Of a DNA stretch of 64,000 nt, positions 58,848-64,000 are shown piece after piece. Source of the DNA: Halapricum hydrolyticum (GTDB lineage Archaea > Halobacteriota > Halobacteria > Halobacteriales > Haloarculaceae). The translations under genes and the position numbers were made by a program. The stretch is taken from NCBI GenBank assembly GCA_025517565.1, contig JAOPKD010000001.1, positions 434,001 through 498,000 on the forward strand, given 5' to 3'. How positions within the stretch are numbered: position 1 is the stretch's first letter; the number at the start of each line of letters is the position of its first letter. The notes under the pieces were generated by a model that was given only the letters and a program-made list of their open reading frames with translations, had not been told where the DNA came from and made no database searches.

Positions 58848-60911
58848 TCACGAGCTATCGGTCCGTCCCGGAGCGAGCCCGTACGGCTCCCCGCGGAGGT
58901 GGCTCTCGACCAGCAAGACGTACGTCGCCTGACTCCACTGGAGGTTCGAGTTCCAGTCGACCGTGCCGTCACTCGCGACCCGCTCGGGGAGCAGGTTTGC
59001 CGTGGTCGTCCACTCACTGGCGTGCTCGCGGACATGTGTTGTTACCGCGTCCGGATCGAGACCGCTCTGCCAGCGGACCACGTCGGCGTAGGCTTCACAC
59101 AGGGGCCAGCCGCCATCGTCCGGTCCGCCGGTTGGCGTGTATCGGTCACCAGGATAGCGACCGATGCAAGGCGTCTCTTCGGCCACCCACGCCGGATCCT
59201 CGGTCAGTTCGACCGTCGAGCGCATCGTGTCGGCGTCCGCAGCGACGACGTTCCACGGCCAGTAGGCCATGAACGCGGCCGCGTCGGGCCGGGCGTCGGG
59301 TGCAGGGTCGCCACCGTGTTCCGGTCTGTCGGCAGTCACGAAGTGGTCTCCGTAGGGCGTCCCCGTCCGGTAGCAGTACGTCTCGAAGTTGTCCGCCCAC
59401 ACGTCAGCCTGCTTGCGACACCGGACTGCGAACTCGTCCTCACCCCGGGCCTCGGCCAGCTCGGCCATACACCGCAGGCCCGCGATGGCGGCCGCCGATC
59501 CCTCCGTGGAGTGGCCCCATGTCTCTTCCCAGGGGTCCTGATGAGCGTCAGGAAACCCCCAGCCGTTGTCCCACCCCAGCAGGAACTCCGCAGCACGGCG
59601 AGACATATCGTAGTGTGCATCGAGGACGTCGTCGTCGCCGGTCGCCTGCCAGGTCAGCCAGTGGGCGTAGATCGGCCCGCCGACCTGGTCGAGTTGGAGG
59701 GCAGTCCAGTGGGACGAGCCGTCCGTATAGTAGTTCTGCCACCAGGTGCCGTGACGTTCGATTCCGCGGTCGTCTACCACGTCACCGGTGATCTGGACGT
59801 CATCCAGCCACGCGACGGCGTCCCGAGCTTCCCGATCAGCGCCAGCCGCCAGCAGCGCCTGGATCATGATCACCTGATCGCGCGGCCAGATAAACCTGTA
59901 GGTCATGTTCTTGGGCTTGAACGCGCCGGCGACCATCCCTCCGGAGTTGTCGCGAGCGGCCCGGAGAGCGGTCAACGACCGCTCGTAGCGATCGTCGACC
60001 GCTTCCTCGCCGGTGGGTGCAGTTGTGACGCTCGCGTGCCAGGATTCCCAGGCGTCGGCGAAGGCCGCTCGATCGGTCTCGTACCCGGCGTCGAGAGCCG
60101 CGACTGCGTGATCGATAGCCGACTCGGCGTCGTGGGCGAAGCCGATGGCGGTCGTCCACTCGACCCGCTCGACGTCCTCGACGAACAGGCCGAACCCGCC
60201 GTCCAGATCGCCCGCGCCTGCTGTGGAATTGGTGAGCCAGCCGTTGTTGTCCTCGTAGATCTCTGCCCAGGCGCTGCGCTCGCGGCCGGTCGACTCGCCA
60301 GCGTGACCGATCCGATAGCCGTCGAAGCGCCGCTTTCCGTCGTGTTCCTGAACGATCGCCAGAAAGCGGTCGTCGTCATCGGCCACGATCACGTCGTGGT
60401 CGGGGGTGCACCGCGCCTGCGCCTCGTGGACGGCGTTGGGATCCTCGTGACTGTGGCCGTTGATTCCGAAGTTGAGCAACGTGTACAGCGTCCGGTCGCC
60501 GGCTTCCTCGAAGGTGGCCTCGCTGTGGATCGTCATCGAGCAGCGATCGACGCTCTCGACGACCCGCTGGGAGAGGGTCACACCCATCCCATCGGCGAAG
60601 ACGAACTCGTTGTCGAGATGGATCTCGGGGACGCGGCTGGACGCCCAGTCGACGTCGCTCGCGACGGCGTCATCTCGGTTGTCCAGTGTCTGCTCGCGCT
60701 CGGGATCCCACAGCAACGTATGGTAGTCGTAGAACAGTTCGACGTCAGAGCGGAACGCGGACGTCTCCTCGATGATCGCCCCCTCGGCGTCGACCCGGGG
60801 GTTCGCAGCGTAGCAATTGGCCGACACCAGCACGTCCTGGCCGTCACCCGCCGGTGTACTCGCGATCGCGTCCTTGTCGCTGGGTACCTGAAAGTCGATC
60901 GGAGGCTCCAT
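58848..60911 (-). CDS. GH15 glucoamylase/glucodextranase-type enzyme, cytoplasmic
   Basis: 687 residues, no signal peptide. The N-terminal beta-sandwich (about 1-290; SANCYAANPRVDAEGAIIEE, DVELFYDYHTLLWD) precedes an (alpha/alpha)6 barrel: MTYRFIWPRDQVIMIQALLA, HGTWWQNYYTDGSSHWTALQ, QLDQVGGPIYAHWLTW, the acid segment DPWEETWG near residue 463, and WNSNLQWSQATYVLL with the probable base Glu lost or shifted. Members remove glucose from the non-reducing end of alpha-glucans. Together with the two GH13 enzymes it would complete intracellular breakdown. The ATG at 60911 is used; upstream frame is shadow. Confidence 0.9.
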   Translation of the reverse strand: MEPPIDFQVPSDKDAIASTPAGDGQDVLVSANCYAANPRVDAEGAIIEETSAFRSDVELFYDYHTLLWDPEREQTLDNRDDAVASDVDWASSRVPEIHLDNEFVFADGMGVTLSQRVVESVDRCSMTIHSEATFEEAGDRTLYTLLNFGINGHSHEDPNAVHEAQARCTPDHDVIVADDDDRFLAIVQEHDGKRRFDGYRIGHAGESTGRERSAWAEIYEDNNGWLTNSTAGAGDLDGGFGLFVEDVERVEWTTAIGFAHDAESAIDHAVAALDAGYETDRAAFADAWESWHASVTTAPTGEEAVDDRYERSLTALRAARDNSGGMVAGAFKPKNMTYRFIWPRDQVIMIQALLAAGADREARDAVAWLDDVQITGDVVDDRGIERHGTWWQNYYTDGSSHWTALQLDQVGGPIYAHWLTWQATGDDDVLDAHYDMSRRAAEFLLGWDNGWGFPDAHQDPWEETWGHSTEGSAAAIAGLRCMAELAEARGEDEFAVRCRKQADVWADNFETYCYRTGTPYGDHFVTADRPEHGGDPAPDARPDAAAFMAYWPWNVVAADADTMRSTVELTEDPAWVAEETPCIGRYPGDRYTPTGGPDDGGWPLCEAYADVVRWQSGLDPDAVTTHVREHASEWTTTANLLPERVASDGTVDWNSNLQWSQATYVLLVESHLRGEPYGLAPGRTDSS

Positions 60912-61052
60912 GTGTCTCTGTAACACGCGAGGGCGAGTGAAATAGCTGTGGCCGGCGTGCGTCCCGCCTGCCCGAGCGCAAACCTGTGGCACACGAGACC
61001 TTGATCGCCTCCCCGGACATACCGAGGTCTCGATCGCCTCCCGGGGAGACGG

Positions 61053-63146
61053 TCATTCTTCGAGTGCGTTCTCGAAATGTGCGGCCGTGACCGATATTTC
61101 GTCGGCGTACTCGTTGGCCTCCTCGGGTGCGTGAGCGAACACGATGTCGTCGATGGCAGCTATCGTGGCCTTTCGGACCAGTGCCTCGATCTCCGCGCCG
61201 GAGTGCCCTTCTGTCCTTGTCACTAGCTCTTCGAGATCGACGTCCTCACCGAGAGGCTTGTCCCGCGTGTGGACTTCGAATATCTTCCGCCGGGCGTCCG
61301 CGTCGGGCAGGGGAACCTCGATGTGCTCCTCGAGTCGTCCGGGCCGCAACAGCGCGTCGTCGATCGCGGCCTTGCGGTTGGTCGCGGCGACGACAACGAG
61401 GTTCGGGTTCTCGGCGACGCCGTCCAGTTCCGTCAGCAACTGGGAGACGACGCGCTCGGTCACCTCGTTGGAGTCGCCGCGCCTGCCCGCGATGGCGTCG
61501 ATCTCGTCGAGGAAGACGATCGTCGGCGCGGTCTGGCGGGCACGGTCGAACACCTCCCGGACGGACTCTTCGGACTCGCCGACGTACCGGTCCAGGAGTT
61601 CGGGGCCGTTGACGTGGATGAAGTTGACGCCGCTTTCGCCGGCCAGGGCCCGCGCGAGCAACGTCTTCCCGGTCCCCGGCGGCCCGTGCAGTAGGACGCC
61701 GCTAGGTGGTTCGGTATCGGTAGCCTCGAACAGCGGCCCGTACAGCAGTGGCCACTCGACGGCCCGTTCGAGCGTCGCCTTGGCATCGTCCAGTCCGCCG
61801 ACGTCGTCGAAGTCGACGCTCGGCGATTCGGCGACGTACTCCCGCATAGCGGAGGGGTCGACCGACGCGAGTGCCGACTCGAAGTCCTCGCGGCCGACCG
61901 TCGGCTGTTCATCGTCGCGCCGGAGCGCGTGCATCGCGGCCTCGGTCGTCAGGCTCTCGATGTCCGCGCCGACGAAGCCATGGGTTCGTTCGGCCAGACG
62001 ATCGAGATTCACGTCGTCGGCCAGCGGCATCCCGCGAGTGTGGACGTCGAGGATCTCTCGACGCCCCTCGACGCCCGGGACGCCGATCTCGATCTCGCGA
62101 TCGAACCGGCCGCCACGCCGCAGTGCGGGATCGACCGCGTCCACGCGATTGGTCGCGCCGATGACCACCACGCGTCCGCGGTCCTCCAGCCCGTCCATCA
62201 GCGTCAGCAGCTGGGCGACCACGCGGTTCTCCATGTCGCTGTCGTCGTCTCGCGCACCAGCGATCGAATCCACTTCGTCGATGAACAGGATGGCGGGCGC
62301 GTTCTCGGTCGCCCGATCGAACGCCTCGCGCAATCGCTCCTCGCTCTCGCCTTTGTACTTCGAGACGATCTCGGGGCCGGAGATGACGTCGAAGTAGGCG
62401 TCGACCTCGTTGGCGACCGCACGGGCGATCAGCGTCTTGCCAGTGCCCGGCGGCCCGTACAGCAGGACGCCGCTGGGCGGCGATATCGAGAGCCGCTGGA
62501 AGATTTCAGGTCTCGACAGCGGGAGTTCGATCATCTCCCGCACCTTCTCCAGTTCGTCGTCCAGCCCGCCGATGTCCTCGTAGGTCGTCGATTCTGCCTC
62601 GGCGTCGTCGGTGGATTCGTCGGCCGTTGCTTCGTCGCCGCTCGTGCCGTCGTCTGACTCTCGCGGGGCGACCGTGACGTCGGTCGTGTCCTCAACCCGG
62701 ACCGATCCACCAGGCTCGGTATCGAGCACCTCGAACCCGCCGACCCCCTCGACGTGGAACTGTTCACCCTGGCGCAGCGGCCGGTCGAGCAGCCCGTCTT
62801 TGACGAGCGGTGCGACTGACTCGCCGCCGAACTCGCCCAGATCCTCGGTCGGCCGGGCCGTGACCGAGCGGGCGTGAGACACCGTCGCCGGGCGAACGCG
62901 GACGGTGTCGCCGATCGTCGCGCCCGCGTTCGCCCGGGTGTCGGCGTCGATCCTGATGGCGTCGTCGTCACCGTTGCCGGGCCAGACCTTCGCGACCGTC
63001 TGCTGGTCTCCATCGATGACGATGGAGTCACCACTCAACACGCCCAGTTTGCTGCGCACCGATTCGGGAAGGCGCGCGATCCCGCGACCGGCGTCGCGTT
63101 TTCGCGCGCCCGCAACTGTCAACTCCACCCCGTCGCCGCCTGTCAT
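61053..63146 (-). CDS. CDC48/VCP-type AAA ATPase
   Basis: 697 residues. An N-domain of about 190 residues ([20 protein letters not shown]) and an acidic linker precede two AAA modules. Each has Walker [10 protein letters not shown] (near residues 234 and 489), Walker B ([20 protein letters not shown]) and second-region-of-homology arginines ([20 protein letters not shown]). The pore residue YKGESEER and YVGESEES lines are present. It unfolds proteins for the proteasome. Shorter N-domain and linker than the main Cdc48a form, so this is probably one of several paralogues. ATG at 63146. Confidence 0.93.
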   Translation of the reverse strand: MTGGDGVELTVAGARKRDAGRGIARLPESVRSKLGVLSGDSIVIDGDQQTVAKVWPGNGDDDAIRIDADTRANAGATIGDTVRVRPATVSHARSVTARPTEDLGEFGGESVAPLVKDGLLDRPLRQGEQFHVEGVGGFEVLDTEPGGSVRVEDTTDVTVAPRESDDGTSGDEATADESTDDAEAESTTYEDIGGLDDELEKVREMIELPLSRPEIFQRLSISPPSGVLLYGPPGTGKTLIARAVANEVDAYFDVISGPEIVSKYKGESEERLREAFDRATENAPAILFIDEVDSIAGARDDDSDMENRVVAQLLTLMDGLEDRGRVVVIGATNRVDAVDPALRRGGRFDREIEIGVPGVEGRREILDVHTRGMPLADDVNLDRLAERTHGFVGADIESLTTEAAMHALRRDDEQPTVGREDFESALASVDPSAMREYVAESPSVDFDDVGGLDDAKATLERAVEWPLLYGPLFEATDTEPPSGVLLHGPPGTGKTLLARALAGESGVNFIHVNGPELLDRYVGESEESVREVFDRARQTAPTIVFLDEIDAIAGRRGDSNEVTERVVSQLLTELDGVAENPNLVVVAATNRKAAIDDALLRPGRLEEHIEVPLPDADARRKIFEVHTRDKPLGEDVDLEELVTRTEGHSGAEIEALVRKATIAAIDDIVFAHAPEEANEYADEISVTAAHFENALEE

Positions 63147-63503
63147 GCCTGCGGGTTCGGGGGCGACGGCCTTGAGCGTTTCACTGGACCGGCTCGAACA
63201 TTCTGCGGAATCGACGAGAGGATCGCGTGGAAGGATAACCCAACGAAGTATGCCCACAAGTAATGACAGTAAACGAACCGATCAAAACGAAATAGATAAT
63301 CTTACTTCGGAGGCGAGTAAACCAGGTAGGTGTGCCGGAACGTCTCGTCGGGTCCGGTGGAGTACGGACGTGGGTCACGTCCCGGATTGGGGCAGTCCGC
63401 TCCCGTACTCCCGGATGCGACGCCGGTGCCGGACGACGTGCACCGGTCGGTCCCAGGACGGACCGCCGGACGACGGCAACGCGACAAACGGAGGCGAACA
63501 CAG
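63147..63503. other. Spacer upstream of enolase with a possible coupled small frame
   Basis: No secure gene. An 85-codon frame (63250-63507, starting [20 protein letters not shown]) ends in an ATGA overlap with the enolase start, but its latter half is Arg/Cys-rich with poor codon use. An AT-rich stretch at 63260-63305 probably holds the promoter region. rpoN/rpoK, which often precede eno in archaea, are not here. Confidence 0.35.
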
Positions 63504-64000
63504 ATGACACTCATCACGGACATCACGCTCCGACGGATACTGGACTCGCGAGGTAACGCCACGGTCGAAGCCGAAGTCACCACCGAAGCCGGTGGTTTCG
63601 GTCGCGGTGCCGCCCCGAGCGGTGCGAGCACGGGCGAACACGAAGCGCTCGAACTACCGGCCGAGGAAGCCATCGAGAAGGCCGAAGCCGAAGCCGTCCC
63701 CGCCCTCGTCGGCGAGGTCGACGCGACCGACCAGCGCGCGGTCGACGACACGCTGCGCGAGGTAGACGGAACCGACGACTTCTCAGGAATCGGTGCCAAC
63801 AGCGCGGTCGCGATCAGCATGGCCGCCGCCAAGGCCGGTGCCGACGAACTCGGACTCCCGCTCTTCCAGCACCTGGGCGGAACCTTCCGCGGCGATCAGT
63901 TCCCGACACCGATCGGGAACGTCGTCGGCGGGGGGGAACACGCCGAAGAAGCGACGAACATCCAGGAGTTCCTCTCCGCGCCGGTCGGTGCACCGAGCGT
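63504..64000 (+). CDS. eno: Enolase, 3' truncated by window edge
   Basis: The first 165 codons: [37 protein letters not shown] and the conserved [20 protein letters not shown] region, then [20 protein letters not shown]. Enolase interconverts 2-phosphoglycerate and phosphoenolpyruvate. GGAGG lies 8 bases before the ATG, so unlike many genes here it uses a ribosome-binding site. The metal-binding and catalytic residues lie beyond the window. Confidence 0.95.
   Translation, partial: MTLITDITLRRILDSRGNATVEAEVTTEAGGFGRGAAPSGASTGEHEALELPAEEAIEKAEAEAVPALVGEVDATDQRAVDDTLREVDGTDDFSGIGANSAVAISMAAAKAGADELGLPLFQHLGGTFRGDQFPTPIGNVVGGGEHAEEATNIQEFLSAPVGAPS

Noticed and set aside
58668..60923. 751-codon plus-strand frame opposite the GH15 gene
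   Set aside because: Arg/Val-rich shadow without motifs; the minus strand carries a complete GH15 enzyme.
63332..63556. 74-codon plus-strand frame across the enolase start
   Set aside because: Out of frame with enolase, Arg-rich, no motif.

Overview
The window is chromosomal DNA from a halophilic archaeon (class Halobacteria). The evidence is the high GC content, the acidic proteins, the many leaderless genes with a TATA-like box about 26-27 bases upstream of the start codon, the archaeal information-processing genes (TFE alpha, Tfx and PhoU/AbrB-type regulators, CDC48 AAA ATPase), the haloarchaeal 'cox cluster' small membrane proteins, and a PGF-CTERM secretome. The load of glucan hydrolases would suit a Haloarculaceae-like genus such as Halorhabdus or Halapricum, but that placement is inference.

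Layout. 1-8.8 kb: 3' end of a DHH phosphoesterase, a CBS/ParB-like fusion, a cytochrome oxidase subunit I island with small membrane proteins, and a coiled-coil protein paired with a winged-helix regulator. 8.9-21.6 kb: purA, a two-gene ABC exporter, an RtcB-type ligase, a Tat lipoprotein that looks like a circularly permuted family-5 solute-binding protein followed by a PAP2 phosphatase, a GHMP-family RFAP-synthase homologue, a MOSC protein, a lipoprotein esterase, GTP cyclohydrolase III and a CBS/zinc-ribbon protein. 21.7-24.0 kb: a GNAT acetyltransferase, then a tRNA-Thr(TGT) followed by repeated and inverted pieces of its own 3' half, tiny zinc-finger genes and a TnpB remnant. This is the decayed accessory island of the window.

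24-29 kb: a cytoplasmic GH13 alpha-amylase-family enzyme, a repeat-rich spacer, a pterin carbinolamine dehydratase, the N-terminal remnant of a second, secreted alpha-amylase, and ilvD. 29.2-35.4 kb: a complete, tightly overlapping Mrp/Mnh cation/proton antiporter operon A-B-C-D-E-F-G. 35.4-44.8 kb: coaBC, a voltage-gated-type potassium channel with a zinc ribbon and atypical base composition, uvrB, Tfx and TRAM proteins, a membrane protein with a degenerate metalloprotease-like motif, a covarying hairpin repeat array, HMG-CoA synthase and a Gfo/Idh/MocA oxidoreductase.

44.9-51.5 kb: two Tat-exported, PGF-CTERM-anchored surface proteins. One is a glucodextranase-C/PKD protein without an enzyme domain. 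The other is a 1623-residue GH13 enzyme with three glucodextranase-C modules. 51.5-58.6 kb is a conserved haloarchaeal housekeeping block (tfe, DUF2110, DUF5803 lipoprotein, CinA-like, NAD-kinase-like, PhoU/AbrB, small proteins, SRPBCC, nitrilase). 58.8-64 kb: a cytoplasmic GH15 glucoamylase-type enzyme, a CDC48-type ATPase and the first 165 codons of enolase.

Functional theme: the surface GH13 enzyme and its companion binding protein, the cytoplasmic GH13 enzyme and the cytoplasmic GH15 enzyme form a plausible outside-to-inside alpha-glucan route, spread over several loci. The family-5 binding protein is the only substrate-binding lipoprotein here and has no permease genes beside it. The most unusual single observation is the circular permutation of that protein.
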